Positions 16,432-24,583 of a stretch of DNA of 64,000 nt are shown piece by piece. The stretch's first letter is position 1. Every line of letters begins with the position of its first letter. A program made the position numbers and the translations under genes. Source of the DNA: Streptococcus mitis (lineage in GTDB: Bacteria > Bacillota > Bacilli > Lactobacillales > Streptococcaceae); assembly GCF_946190275.1 (NCBI RefSeq), contig NZ_CAMHZQ010000003.1, positions 1 to 64,000 on the forward strand. The letters run 5' to 3'. A model generated the notes under the pieces. That model saw only the letters and a list, made by a program, of their open reading frames with translations. It made no database searches and was not told where the DNA came from.

Positions 16432-19362
16432 TTATTCTGACTCCTTACGAAAGCTAAATAATCCAGCAGTTAGAGTTAACATTCCAAATAGGGTAGCGAG
16501 AATTGAGTGATTTTCTCCAGTATTTGGCAAAGTCTTAGCTACTTGTTTCGAAATAGTTTCAGTCTTAGTTGCTAACGGCTCAGCTTGAGTTTTTGTACTA
16601 CTTGCGTCATTTCCTTTTTGTTCTGTAGTTGTTGGAGTATTATTACTATTTACAACTGGAACAGGAGTTGTAGTACCTCCGTTATCACGGCTTGCGGCAA
16701 CTTTGAAAGTCATAGCATAGATACTAAAGTGATTGGTTTCAAAAGTAACCTTATCTGTATCTTGTTTGAACTTCAATGCCTGTAAAGTACCATCTGGAGC
16801 AACATAGTAAACATTTTCAACTGGCTTATCAGCAGAAAGACTTACTAGAACCATGCCATTTGGCTGGATAGCTTTACCATTCGCGTCATATAGATGAATG
16901 TCAAATGCCTTGTAGTCTTTTGATTCAAGTGAAGTCGGCTTGGTTTCTTCTACCTTGATATAGCTGACATTTTTGAGTGTTGCTTCTGAACCATGCACTT
17001 GAACGCTTCCAGCTTTGTTCGAAAGAACACGAGTATTGTTTGGGGTGGCTGGATTAAGCGTAGGCGTTACGGGAGTTGTCGGTGTTATTGGAGCAACTGG
17101 TGTAACTGGATTTACAGGTTTCTCGCTTGGCTTCTCTGCTGGTTTCGCTGGCTTAGCAGGTTGTGATTGATCAGCTGGAACAGGAGGAACACTTGGTTGC
17201 TTGTCTGGCTTAGGTTGTTCACTTGGCTTTTCTGCTGGTTTCGCTGGTTTAGTAGGCTGTGGTTGATCAGCTGGAACAGGAGGAACACTTGGTTGCTTGT
17301 CTGGTTTAGGCTGTTCACTTGGCTTCTCAGCTGGTTGCACTGGTTTAGTAGGCTGTGGTTGATCAGCTGGAATAGTAGGAACACTTGGTTGCTTGTCTGG
17401 CTTAGGCTGTTCACTTGGCTTAACTTCTGGTTTTACTTGCTCAGCTGGTTTTTCAGCAGGGTTCTTAAATAAGAAAACGTAAGTATCGTAGGTTTCACCA
17501 TATAGATTGTATGAGTGAGTTTTAGTTTTCTCATCATAGCGATTTGTTTCTTCACTTGGGAATCCTAGATAATAGAGTTCTTCCAGTTTTCTATCCTTAG
17601 TTAATGTGTAAACCTGAATATCTTCTTTCTTCTCTTTTGATTTGATAGTTAAAGAGATGCCACCACCTTGGAGAGTTCGATTTGTTCCGTAAGTTGGTTT
17701 TCCATTTTTATTAGGAACTTCATAGAAGATTGTATAAGCTTCGTAGTTCATTCCTTCCAACTCTGGAACTTTTACTCGAACAAGAGCAGGTTTAAACCTA
17801 CTGTCCATATCTCCAAATCCGCTACCTTTAAATTTTATCTCTTTACCGTTTTCGAACATCGGATTATTGAAATTCGAATTAAAAGTATTTACTTTTATAT
17901 GAGATCCTGCATGAAGCAAGTCTGGTTCAGCTGTCCACCAACCGTAAGATGTTTTTTCTACATTTTCAGCAGGAAGTGGAGCAGCAAGGTCGTTTGTTGT
18001 TAGAGTAGGGCGACCTGTTCCGTTATTGAACCAACGTTTTGGCTGGTCAGTTCGATAAGGAATCTTTGGTAATCCAGCATTTTCAGCTGGTTCCACTGGT
18101 TTAGTAGGTTGTGGTTGCTCTGCTGGTTTAACTTCTGGTTTTGCTGGGTTAGTTGGTTTTTCAGAAGCACTTGGATTCTCTGCTGGTTTCTCTGGCTTAG
18201 CAGGTTGTGGTTGCTCTACTGGTTTAAGCTCTGGTTGAGGGTTTTCTGCTGGTTTTGGAGTTGGAACGGGTGTTTCAGCTGGTTTATTTTCAACCGGCTT
18301 CTTCTCAACTGGTTTCGAAATTTCAGCAGGTTTTTCCGTTTCCGCTGGTTGTGGAGCTTTCGGTGTTGGTTTTTCTTCTACTGGTTTATTTTTAGTGTAA
18401 ATAAAATAGTATCGAAAAAGATTATCTCCTTTACCATTTTTGTAGCCAGAACCACGCAAAGCATAGGCTGCATCATAGCTAACTCTGACAACTTTTGGAT
18501 CTGGATCGATATCTGGATGATCTGTGGTTGCTTTTACGACGTGGCTAAAAGTGTAGTCGGAAAATTTTTTTGCTGTTAGTATTCCATCTGCATCATCTTT
18601 ATCGGTATCGAACCGTAATGATCTAACTGTTGCGTGTTCTGGACTATCAATCCTGGATTCAGTAGTGTATCCATATTTTTGGACACGATCAGCATCCAAG
18701 AAATCTGCTTGGACTTCGTATTCTCGATAAGTCCAGTCTGCTAAAGTAGGAAAGCCTTGCCCATTTGTTCCGGGAATTGGCGTGTTTAGAAGTTTATCAG
18801 CATCTATTCCAGAAAGAGCGTAAAGCTTTTGATTTGCTTCAGATACAATCTTGTCGTTCTCTTCCTTAGTCATAGACATGACTGCGCCAGCTTTGTATGC
18901 CAAATCTTCCGCCACCATCTTCTTCATCTCTTCAGAATCTGTTATAGGTTGTTCTGGTTCAGGCGTTATGATTGGCAGTCCTGGCTCGGGTAGCTGATTG
19001 GTTGGATCGACGTTGTATTTTTTCTCGATCTCAGCATTTTTCTTGTCCTCTGCGATGGCTTCATCTGTTCCGTTTGCAAGAATGTTGCCCTCGGTCGAAG
19101 GTTTTTCAACAGGCACGGGCTCTTCTACCGGCTTTTCAGCAGGTTTCGAAACTTCTTTGTCTAGCTTTGGTTTTGGTTTAGCGATTGGGTCAAGCATACT
19201 GAAATCAACCCAGCTACCATTGGGTTTTGGTGCAGGTGTTGGTCTCGCGGCAGCATTTGGCTGTGGCGCAACGTTTTCCTCGGCATGCACCAAAGTTGGC
19301 ACTACAGCACTAAGAGTGACAGTAGAGAAGGTAACAATACCTAGTTTAGTGAGTTTATTCAT
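16432..19362 (-). CDS. LPXTG cell-wall-anchored surface protein with Pro/Lys/Glu repeats
   Basis: 976 aa. Signal peptide residues 1-27 (ends VHA-EE); a folded-looking region at about 140-330; a Pro-rich linker at about 331-430; a second folded region at about 435-640; 32-residue repeats (PAEKPSEQPKPDKQ pattern) at about 650-765; a further domain at about 785-890; then LPNTG at 945-949, a hydrophobic helix and a charged tail for sortase anchoring. RBS GAGGAGG. It is an accessory insertion between the MBL gene and pepO, transcribed away from the recombinase region. No ligand-binding motif recognised; adhesin is inference. Confidence 0.88.
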   Translation of the reverse strand: MNKLTKLGIVTFSTVTLSAVVPTLVHAEENVAPQPNAAARPTPAPKPNGSWVDFSMLDPIAKPKPKLDKEVSKPAEKPVEEPVPVEKPSTEGNILANGTDEAIAEDKKNAEIEKKYNVDPTNQLPEPGLPIITPEPEQPITDSEEMKKMVAEDLAYKAGAVMSMTKEENDKIVSEANQKLYALSGIDADKLLNTPIPGTNGQGFPTLADWTYREYEVQADFLDADRVQKYGYTTESRIDSPEHATVRSLRFDTDKDDADGILTAKKFSDYTFSHVVKATTDHPDIDPDPKVVRVSYDAAYALRGSGYKNGKGDNLFRYYFIYTKNKPVEEKPTPKAPQPAETEKPAEISKPVEKKPVENKPAETPVPTPKPAENPQPELKPVEQPQPAKPEKPAENPSASEKPTNPAKPEVKPAEQPQPTKPVEPAENAGLPKIPYRTDQPKRWFNNGTGRPTLTTNDLAAPLPAENVEKTSYGWWTAEPDLLHAGSHIKVNTFNSNFNNPMFENGKEIKFKGSGFGDMDSRFKPALVRVKVPELEGMNYEAYTIFYEVPNKNGKPTYGTNRTLQGGGISLTIKSKEKKEDIQVYTLTKDRKLEELYYLGFPSEETNRYDEKTKTHSYNLYGETYDTYVFLFKNPAEKPAEQVKPEVKPSEQPKPDKQPSVPTIPADQPQPTKPVQPAEKPSEQPKPDKQPSVPPVPADQPQPTKPAKPAEKPSEQPKPDKQPSVPPVPADQSQPAKPAKPAEKPSEKPVNPVTPVAPITPTTPVTPTLNPATPNNTRVLSNKAGSVQVHGSEATLKNVSYIKVEETKPTSLESKDYKAFDIHLYDANGKAIQPNGMVLVSLSADKPVENVYYVAPDGTLQALKFKQDTDKVTFETNHFSIYAMTFKVAASRDNGGTTTPVPVVNSNNTPTTTEQKGNDASSTKTQAEPLATKTETISKQVAKTLPNTGENHSILATLFGMLTLTAGLFSFRKESE
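17125..17421. repeat. 96-bp tandem repeats in the LPXTG gene
   Basis: GATCAGCTGG recurs at 17169, 17265 and 17361, exactly 96 bases apart, encoding three copies of a 32-residue Pro-rich unit. Copy number could change by slippage or recombination. Confidence 0.9.
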
Positions 19363-19418
19363 AATTTTTCCTCCTCAGGAATATAAAATTGCCTTTTTAG
19401 GCTTATAAAATGACAAAA

Positions 19419-19517
19419 TCAACTTCCTTTCAAGACCACAAAAGCAAAATTTTGAGCCAACTCATTCTCTAAACATTTAATGTTCTTGATAGAAGCCTTA
19501 AATGAACCTTCATCCAT
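19419..19517 (-). CDS. Mini-ORF (32 aa), coupled to upstream mini-ORF
   Basis: 32 codons, MDEGSFKASIKNIKCLENEL at the start. Its ATG overlaps the stop of the preceding mini-ORF (TAATG). It lies in the leader of the LPXTG gene. No known family; could be a leader peptide or the tail of a decayed gene. Confidence 0.3.
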   Translation of the reverse strand: MDEGSFKASIKNIKCLENELAQNFAFVVLKGS

Positions 19518-19582
19518 TAACTGAACAATACAGCTATCATACTATTACATATCTTAATAATTTTTAAATTTTTTGTTGCCAA
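19517..19582 (-). CDS. Mini-ORF (21 aa) with strong RBS and TTG start
   Basis: AAAGGAGG lies 10 bases before a TTG that opens 21 codons (MATKNLKIIKICNSMIAVLF). The RBS is the best in the whole 19363-19771 interval, so something is or was translated here. Function unknown. Confidence 0.3.
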   Translation of the reverse strand: MATKNLKIIKICNSMIAVLFS

Positions 19583-19616
19583 AAATTAGCTACCTCCTTT
19601 AGAGATAGGGAACTAA

Positions 19617-19648
19617 GTGTATCGCGTAACGACCGTTAAACGATACAC
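19617..19648. other. Candidate serine-recombinase crossover site, left
   Basis: A 32-bp dyad: GTGTATCGCGTAACG, core AC, then the reverse complement of GTGTATCGTTTAACG. Inner arms TAACG/CGTTA and outer arms GTGTATCG/CGATACAC are perfectly symmetric. This is the architecture of a serine recombinase site (two arms around a 2-bp core). Confidence 0.55.
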
Positions 19649-19706
19649 AAAAAATACCAGTCTAATACAGGTTAAAAACACTGTTAAACTCGCATTTTTT
19701 AAAATA

Positions 19707-19736
19707 TTCATACTATTGTTTTGACTGTTTTATCAA
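19707..19736 (-). promoter_or_regulatory. Weak candidate promoter inside the putative invertible segment
   Basis: Minus strand TTGATA (19736-19731), 18 bases, TATGAA (19712-19707). In the present orientation it would point to the LPXTG gene. The -10 match is poor. Confidence 0.25.
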
Positions 19737-19756
19737 ACGGTCGTTAATCGAAACAA
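19725..19756. other. Candidate serine-recombinase crossover site, right
   Basis: A second 32-bp site whose arms (CTGTTTTATCAAACG and, reversed, TTGTTTCGATTAACG) share TGT and AACG at the same positions as the left site. The core reads GT on this strand, that is AC on the other, so the two sites are in inverted orientation, centres 108 bp apart. Confidence 0.5.
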
Positions 19757-19771
19757 ATTTACGGCTTCATT

Positions 19772-20413
19772 CTACCATTTTTCCCTGTTTTTAGCAATGA
19801 TTTTCCGTTTTTTTTGACGATTGTTCGCCACTTTATTACGTTCTAACACTTTATATAGGGTTGATGTAGAAATTTGTTCAGTTTTTGCAATATTACGTAT
19901 GCTTATATTTGAATGTAGATATTTGTTAAGTATTCGCTCCTCCTTTTCTTTTGAAATCCGTTTTGCTCCTAATCTAACACCATTTTCCTTAGCTTTTCGA
20001 AGTCCCTCTTTTGTGCGAAACCTCAGATTTTCCAGCTCATTTTCTGCCACAAAGCCTAAAATAATGCAAAGTAACCTGCCAATAAGAGAACCTGTTTCTA
20101 GTTTTTCATGCAAACTGACTAGGTGGATATTAGATTCATTAAATAGTTCAATAAGTTCTAGTAGCTTAAACATAGATCGAGTCAATCTATCTAACTTATA
20201 GATAGTGAAAGTGACCTGCTTGCCATCTTTCGAAAAGTCAGAGGCCAGTTTTAAGGCTTTTGTGAGTTCAGGACGAGTGTTATTTGCACCAGATTCCTTT
20301 TCTATAAAAAGTTTATCGCAATGTTTGAGAGCTTCGATTTGCACTTTCAATCCTAGGTCTTGCTTATGAGTAGATACACGGGCGTAGCCTATGTTGATAG
20401 TCTTTTGAGACAT
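19772..20413 (-). CDS. Serine recombinase (resolvase/invertase family)
   Basis: 213 aa. The catalytic domain starts IGYARVSTHKQD with nucleophile Ser14; the conserved KLDRLTRS motif is at about 72-79 and GRLLCIILGFVAENELE at about 111-127 marks the E-helix region; a C-terminal helix-turn-helix (ISIRNIAKTEQISTSTLYKV) binds DNA. This is a small resolvase/invertase, not a large integrase. RBS AGGAGG. Its 3' end abuts the two dyad sites that precede the LPXTG gene. It could invert that segment or be the resolvase of a lost transposon. Confidence 0.9.
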   Translation of the reverse strand: MSQKTINIGYARVSTHKQDLGLKVQIEALKHCDKLFIEKESGANNTRPELTKALKLASDFSKDGKQVTFTIYKLDRLTRSMFKLLELIELFNESNIHLVSLHEKLETGSLIGRLLCIILGFVAENELENLRFRTKEGLRKAKENGVRLGAKRISKEKEERILNKYLHSNISIRNIAKTEQISTSTLYKVLERNKVANNRQKKRKIIAKNREKW

Positions 20414-20502
20414 AAAAATCCTCCTGTTATCTTGATACAGAGGGATATTTTACTATGAATTTTAGAATAAGAAAAGATCTCAATTTGATAATCCCTATGA
20501 AC

Positions 20503-20547
20503 TACACCCCAAAAGCTAGATTGTTCTATCTAACTTTTTAGGGTGTA
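20503..20547. repeat. Inverted repeat resembling back-to-back IS ends
   Basis: TACACCCCAAAAGCTAGA and ATCTAACTTTTTAGGGTGTA are imperfect inverted arms separated by 7 bases. The sequence resembles IS3-family terminal repeats. It lies between recombinase start and pepO stop and marks the edge of the accessory segment. Confidence 0.45.
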
Positions 20548-20595
20548 CATAGATAGGGAAGGTATAATTATAGGAATTTTACTTGCTTCTTTACC

Positions 20596-22488
20596 TTACC
20601 AAATAATCACGCGCTCTTCTGGTGAACGCCACATACCGTCTCCTTCTTTGACATCATAGGTTGTAAAGAAATCATCGAAGTTTGGTACTTGTACATTGAC
20701 ACGGAGTTTGGCTGGTGCGTGTACATCGACACTAGCCAAAAGTTTCATAAATTCTGGACGACCTTTCATACGCCAGATGCGACCGAAGTTGTAGAAGAAT
20801 TCTTCTGCTGAGAAGTCTGGTTCTCTCTTGGCTGCTTCAAGCGCTGCAGCGATTCCTCCCAAGTCAGCAACGTTTTCTGATACAGTCAATTTACCGTTAA
20901 TAGTTGCACCATAAGAATCCTGTCCATCAAACTGGTCAATAACTTTTTGTGTTTTCTCCTTGAAGGCAGCATAGTCACTCTCTGTCCACCAATCCTTGAG
21001 GCTACCATTTTCATCAAAGGAAGCTCCGTTGGTATCAAAGGCGTGAGAAATTTCATGGGCAATAACTGCCCCAATCCCACCGTAGTTAGCAGAAGATGAC
21101 TGATGCAAATCATAGAAAGGTGCCTGTAAAATGGCCGCTGGAAAGACAATCAGGTTCTTCTGTGGATTATAGTAAGCATTGACCATATGAGCAGGCATGC
21201 CCCATTCCTTATAGTCTACAGGCTGGTTCCACTTGCTCCAACTGTGTTTGATTTCCACACGCGCAAAGGCTAAAGCATTGTCAAAAAGACTAACCGTTTC
21301 ATCCACTACCTTGTCCTTATAGCGTTCAGGCAATTCTTCTGGATAACCGATATAAGGCTTGATGACATTGAGTTTGACAATGGCCTTGTCACGAGTTTCA
21401 GGAGTCAACCAGTCATTTTTAGCCAAGCGTTCCTTATAAACATCAATCATGGTTGCCACTTTTTTCTCCACGTCCGCCTTGGCTTCTGGAGAGAATTTTT
21501 CATGGGCATACCAGAGACCCAAGGCTTGTTTGAAAGGACCCTGTGCTAGCTGGTAGGCTGCCTTGACCTTGTCTTTGGCCTCTGGAACTCCAGAAAGCGA
21601 ACGACTGTAAGCACCTGACAAGACACGGATTTCTTCTGTTAAATAGCTGGTTGAAAGATTAACAACACTTAAAATTAAGGTTGCCTTGAGGAGAGGCCAG
21701 GCCTCTTCACTATAGAATTGGTCTGCTGCTTGCCAGAAGCGTTCCTCGTCTACGATAACCTTGTCTGGTACTTGTCCAAGAACGACTTGGAAGAAGTCAT
21801 CAAAAGGTAGGGAAGGTGCGAATTTCTTGAAATCTTCATAAGAATATGGATGGTAGAGTTTAGCATATTCTGAACTTTCTTCATTAGAAAGCACCACTGC
21901 CGCAATTCGGCGGTCCAATTCTAGTCTTTTCTCTAGCAAGTCTTCAATTTCTTCATCAGAGAAATCATAAGCCTTGAGAAGATTTACGCTGCTTTCTTTC
22001 CAAAGAGTCAAAAGCTCTTCACGCTGAGGATGGTCTTCAGCATAGTAGGTCGTATCTGGAAGGATCGTGCTTGGAGCGCTAGCCCATAGAACATTGATTC
22101 TAGCATCCATAAAGTCTGGCGATACACCAAAAGGAAGGAAGTTTGGTTTTCCTGCAAGCTCAAACTCTGCTAGTCTAGCTGTAAAATCCGCAAAAGTCTC
22201 CAATTCTTGGAATTCTTTAAGGAGTGGTAAGACAGGTGTGATACCGTCAGCTTCTCTTTTGTCAAAATCACGAACTAGGCGGTGGTATTTGACAAAGTTT
22301 GCCAAGATAGCATCCTCAGGCACCTCTTCACCTGCCAACCACTTGTCTGTTGTCGCCAGCATCAGGTCTTCAATTTCCTGATCTAAATCAACAAAACCTC
22401 CCGTTTGAGACTTATCTGCTGGGATTTCAGCTGTTTTCTGCCATTCTCCATTGATTGCATCATAAAAATCATCTTGATAACGTGTCAT
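20596..22488 (-). CDS. pepO: Endopeptidase O (M13 neprilysin-like zinc metallopeptidase)
   Basis: 630 aa from the ATG at 22488, the usual PepO length; an in-frame start 20 codons upstream is unlikely. The zinc site VIAHEISHAFD (HExxH) lies near residue 480, with the third ligand in ENVADLGGIAAALEA near 535 (ExxxD) and the substrate-binding NAYYNP motif near 430. PepO cleaves short peptides; the pneumococcal enzyme is also found on the surface despite lacking a signal peptide, as here. The C-terminal W of the M13 family is present (RVIIW). Confidence 0.95.
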   Translation of the reverse strand: MTRYQDDFYDAINGEWQKTAEIPADKSQTGGFVDLDQEIEDLMLATTDKWLAGEEVPEDAILANFVKYHRLVRDFDKREADGITPVLPLLKEFQELETFADFTARLAEFELAGKPNFLPFGVSPDFMDARINVLWASAPSTILPDTTYYAEDHPQREELLTLWKESSVNLLKAYDFSDEEIEDLLEKRLELDRRIAAVVLSNEESSEYAKLYHPYSYEDFKKFAPSLPFDDFFQVVLGQVPDKVIVDEERFWQAADQFYSEEAWPLLKATLILSVVNLSTSYLTEEIRVLSGAYSRSLSGVPEAKDKVKAAYQLAQGPFKQALGLWYAHEKFSPEAKADVEKKVATMIDVYKERLAKNDWLTPETRDKAIVKLNVIKPYIGYPEELPERYKDKVVDETVSLFDNALAFARVEIKHSWSKWNQPVDYKEWGMPAHMVNAYYNPQKNLIVFPAAILQAPFYDLHQSSSANYGGIGAVIAHEISHAFDTNGASFDENGSLKDWWTESDYAAFKEKTQKVIDQFDGQDSYGATINGKLTVSENVADLGGIAAALEAAKREPDFSAEEFFYNFGRIWRMKGRPEFMKLLASVDVHAPAKLRVNVQVPNFDDFFTTYDVKEGDGMWRSPEERVIIW

Positions 22489-22563
22489 CTTGTTCTCGCT
22501 TTCATTTGTACTTGTTTTTAGCTTAACAAAAATTAACTGGGAATGCAATTAAAAATGAACTGA

Positions 22564-22670
22564 TATAGTAAGTTGAAACTAGAATAGTACCCGGGGATGC
22601 TAAAACATTTCTAGACATTAATTTGATTTCCCTAATCAAGTTGTCCATAGCTTATTTCAATCTACTGTAT
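22564..22670. repeat. RUP element (107 bp), diverged
   Basis: Starts TATAGTAAGTTGAAACTAGA and ends TTTCAATCTACTGTA; the length is exactly that of RUP. Orientation is opposite to the RUP at 23482. RUPs are thought to be mobilised by IS630-Spn1. Confidence 0.7.
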
Positions 22671-22740
22671 CATATTTTTAGGAAAATTTATAGTCTTATC
22701 AGCAAAAACACCAGAGTATCCCCTCTGATGTTCGATAGTT

Positions 22741-23043
22741 TTAACGAAAGCCTTGTAGGGTTTGAGCAAGCATCTGCAAGAAAGCCAGCTTCCCTCTCTC
22801 TTTGCTAGGTGCTTTGGCAATCTGTAAACCAAAATCAATCACGGACTTAGGGGCTTGATAATGATGTGTCATGAGGTAAAAGGACAACCCTTGACTCAAT
22901 TTGGCCATGACTGATTGATATTTTTCATTCTTGTTTAAATCTTGTATAGAAAGACGAAATAGGTCACTCAACTCCCTATTTTCATTTATTTCTTTTTGAT
23001 GAAGAAGATGCTCTACCCTTTCTCGAAATTCAATTTGCATCAT
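22741..23043 (-). CDS. Bacteriocin immunity protein (EntA_Immun-like)
   Basis: 100 aa, cytoplasmic, almost all helical and charged, with the size and helix pattern of the four-helix-bundle immunity proteins of class II bacteriocins (KLSQGLSFYLMTHHY in the middle). Its ATG overlaps the stop of the bacteriocin gene (4 bases, ATGA), so the two are co-translated. Immunity proteins of this group protect the producer, commonly by locking the mannose-PTS receptor with bound bacteriocin. The call rests on context and fold pattern, not a strict motif. Confidence 0.7.
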   Translation of the reverse strand: MMQIEFRERVEHLLHQKEINENRELSDLFRLSIQDLNKNEKYQSVMAKLSQGLSFYLMTHHYQAPKSVIDFGLQIAKAPSKERGKLAFLQMLAQTLQGFR

Positions 23044-23261
23044 GGAATTATTACACCAAATCCTGGTCTAGGTGCCCATGGACCATAATTAATCCATCCA
23101 TTGACTATTACACTTCCTGTGTACCCCCAAAATTCTCCAGGATTGATACTACATTTTGCTCTACCGTTAACGTCTACACAATACACTCCTGGGGCTAAAT
23201 CTCCACCAGAACCTGTAATGGACTCTAAATATTTATCTGAAAGAATTTCAAATTGCTTCAT
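23040..23261 (-). CDS. Class II bacteriocin precursor with double-glycine leader
   Basis: 73 aa. The 20-residue leader MKQFEILSDKYLESITGSGG has the LSxxxLxxIxGG double-glycine pattern cleaved by ABC peptidase-transporters such as ComA/BlpA; none is adjacent, so export would be in trans. The 53-residue mature part is rich in Gly, Trp, Tyr and Pro, has two Cys eight residues apart (CVDVNGRAKC, possible disulfide) and a C-terminal VNGWINYGPWAPRPGFG. The VNG(R/K)...NGW...GFG pattern resembles garvicin Q-type class IId peptides. RBS AGAGG; promoter at 23342-23371. Confidence 0.8.
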   Translation of the reverse strand: MKQFEILSDKYLESITGSGGDLAPGVYCVDVNGRAKCSINPGEFWGYTGSVIVNGWINYGPWAPRPGFGVIIP

Positions 23262-23341
23262 TATAATAATACCTCTAAATTTCTATATAGATTATTCGAG
23301 TATCGACAACTCGTAACAGTTGGAATCGATCTCTTAGAATT

Positions 23342-23371
23342 ATTTTACTATCAATTCTTGGTTTTTGTCAA
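23342..23371 (-). promoter_or_regulatory. Promoter of the bacteriocin operon
   Basis: Minus strand TTGACA (23371-23366), 18 bases, TAAAAT (23347-23342), about 80 bases before the bacteriocin ATG. I found no ComE, BlpR or ComX box here. Confidence 0.6.
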
Positions 23372-23481
23372 GAAATTAATGCATATCATCCTGGTTTTTT
23401 GATTTGAATGCGGTAAAACCCTCTAAAATCCGAACATAGATTTTCAAAAAATTAAAATAATAACTGAAAAACAATAGAAAG

Positions 23482-23588
23482 TATAGTGGATTGAAATAAA
23501 ATGTGAACAAATCGATTGGCTGCTTTCAATGAATTTCTAAAAATGAATTAGAAGTCATATTATACTATTCTAACTTCAATCCACTATA
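23482..23588. repeat. RUP element (107 bp)
   Basis: Exactly 107 bp with 14-bp perfect terminal repeats TATAGTGGATTGAA / TTCAATCCACTATA and the internal ACAAATCGATT typical of RUP. From 23589 to 23797 nothing further was recognised. Confidence 0.9.
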
Positions 23589-23797
23589 GTTTGTAAATGA
23601 TTCTGAGAATCTTATGAGTCCAAGCAATAATAGGCTTCATCTTGCTTCATCTTTGAGAAATTCAATTGTAAAAAGAAGAAAAAACTGGATCCGTAGAATG
23701 TGCTGCGATTAATCCCGACATAGTCACAGCCTGTTTGATATATCGATTCCCTTGCGTGATGTGTAAAGATTTTTTAATTCCTTATTTTAATTTTTTT

Positions 23798-23836
23798 AAA
23801 AATTAACTTGACTTAATTTTTTTTTTAATGTATATT
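23798..23836 (+). promoter_or_regulatory. psaBCA promoter with PsaR operator
   Basis: AAAATTAA, CTTGAC, TTAATTTT is a perfect 8-bp-arm dyad (23798-23819) overlapping the -35 TTGACT (23807-23812); the -10 TATATT follows after 18 bases (23831-23836). This is the MntR/PsaR type of site, and psaR is at 9452 in this window. Confidence 0.85.
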
Positions 23837-23860
23837 AAGAGGCAGGAGGAATACAAGTTT

Positions 23861-24583
23861 ATGATACGTATCGAAAACCTCAGTGTCTCCTACAAAGAAA
23901 CGTTGGCACTTAAGGATATTTCACTAGTGCTCCACGGACCAACAATTACCGGTATCATTGGCCCAAACGGCGCTGGGAAATCAACACTAGTAAAAGGGAT
24001 GCTGGGAATTATCCCACATCAAGGTCAGGCATTTCTCGATGACAAGGAAGTTAAAAAATCCTTACACCGAATCGCCTATGTCGAACAAAAAATCAATATC
24101 GACTACAACTTTCCCATCAAGGTCAAGGAATGTGTCTCGTTAGGACTCTTTCCCTCTATCCCTCTCTTTCGAAGTTTAAAGGCTAAACATTGGAAGAAAG
24201 TGCAAGAAGCCCTTGAAATCGTCGGTCTAGCTGACTATGCTGAACGGCAAATCAGTCAACTGTCTGGAGGTCAATTCCAGCGGGTCTTGATTGCCAGATG
24301 TTTGGTACAGGAAGCCGACTATATCCTCTTGGATGAACCCTTTGTTGGGATTGACTCTGTCAGTGAGGAAATCATCATGAATACGCTGAGAGATCTGAAA
24401 AAAGCTGGGAAGACGGTTCTCATCGTCCACCACGACCTCAGCAAGGTTCCCCACTACTTCGATCAAGTCTTGCTTGTCAATCGAGAAGTGATTGCCTTTG
24501 GTCCAACCAAAGAAACCTTTACCGAAGCCAATCTCAAAGAAGCTTACGGTAATCGACTCTTTTTCAATGGAGGTGACCTATGA
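23861..24583 (+). CDS. psaB: Manganese ABC transporter ATPase PsaB
   Basis: 240 aa from the ATG at 23861 behind GGAGGA; an upstream in-frame ATG overlaps the promoter -10 and is not used. Walker [10 protein letters not shown] (about 36-44), signature LSGGQFQR (about 137-144), Walker B YILLDEPF (about 157-164) and switch His (VHHD, about 190). It powers Mn(II) uptake with PsaC and PsaA. First gene of psaBCA, under the PsaR operator; its stop overlaps the psaC start by 4 bases. Confidence 0.95.
   Translation: MIRIENLSVSYKETLALKDISLVLHGPTITGIIGPNGAGKSTLVKGMLGIIPHQGQAFLDDKEVKKSLHRIAYVEQKINIDYNFPIKVKECVSLGLFPSIPLFRSLKAKHWKKVQEALEIVGLADYAERQISQLSGGQFQRVLIARCLVQEADYILLDEPFVGIDSVSEEIIMNTLRDLKKAGKTVLIVHHDLSKVPHYFDQVLLVNREVIAFGPTKETFTEANLKEAYGNRLFFNGGDL

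Noticed and set aside
17167..17472. Trp/Leu-rich plus-strand open frames across the LPXTG gene (also 18109-18579)
   Set aside because: They are antisense shadows of Pro/Lys/Gln repeats; no RBS and absurd composition.
22488..22548. Longer N-terminus for PepO
   Set aside because: The extra 20 residues are outside the family and the internal ATG gives the standard 630 aa.
23262..23345. ComE, BlpR or ComX boxes in front of the bacteriocin gene
   Set aside because: Short inverted arms (AACT...AGTT, CGAGT...ACTCG) are present but do not match the known direct repeats or the TACGAATA box.
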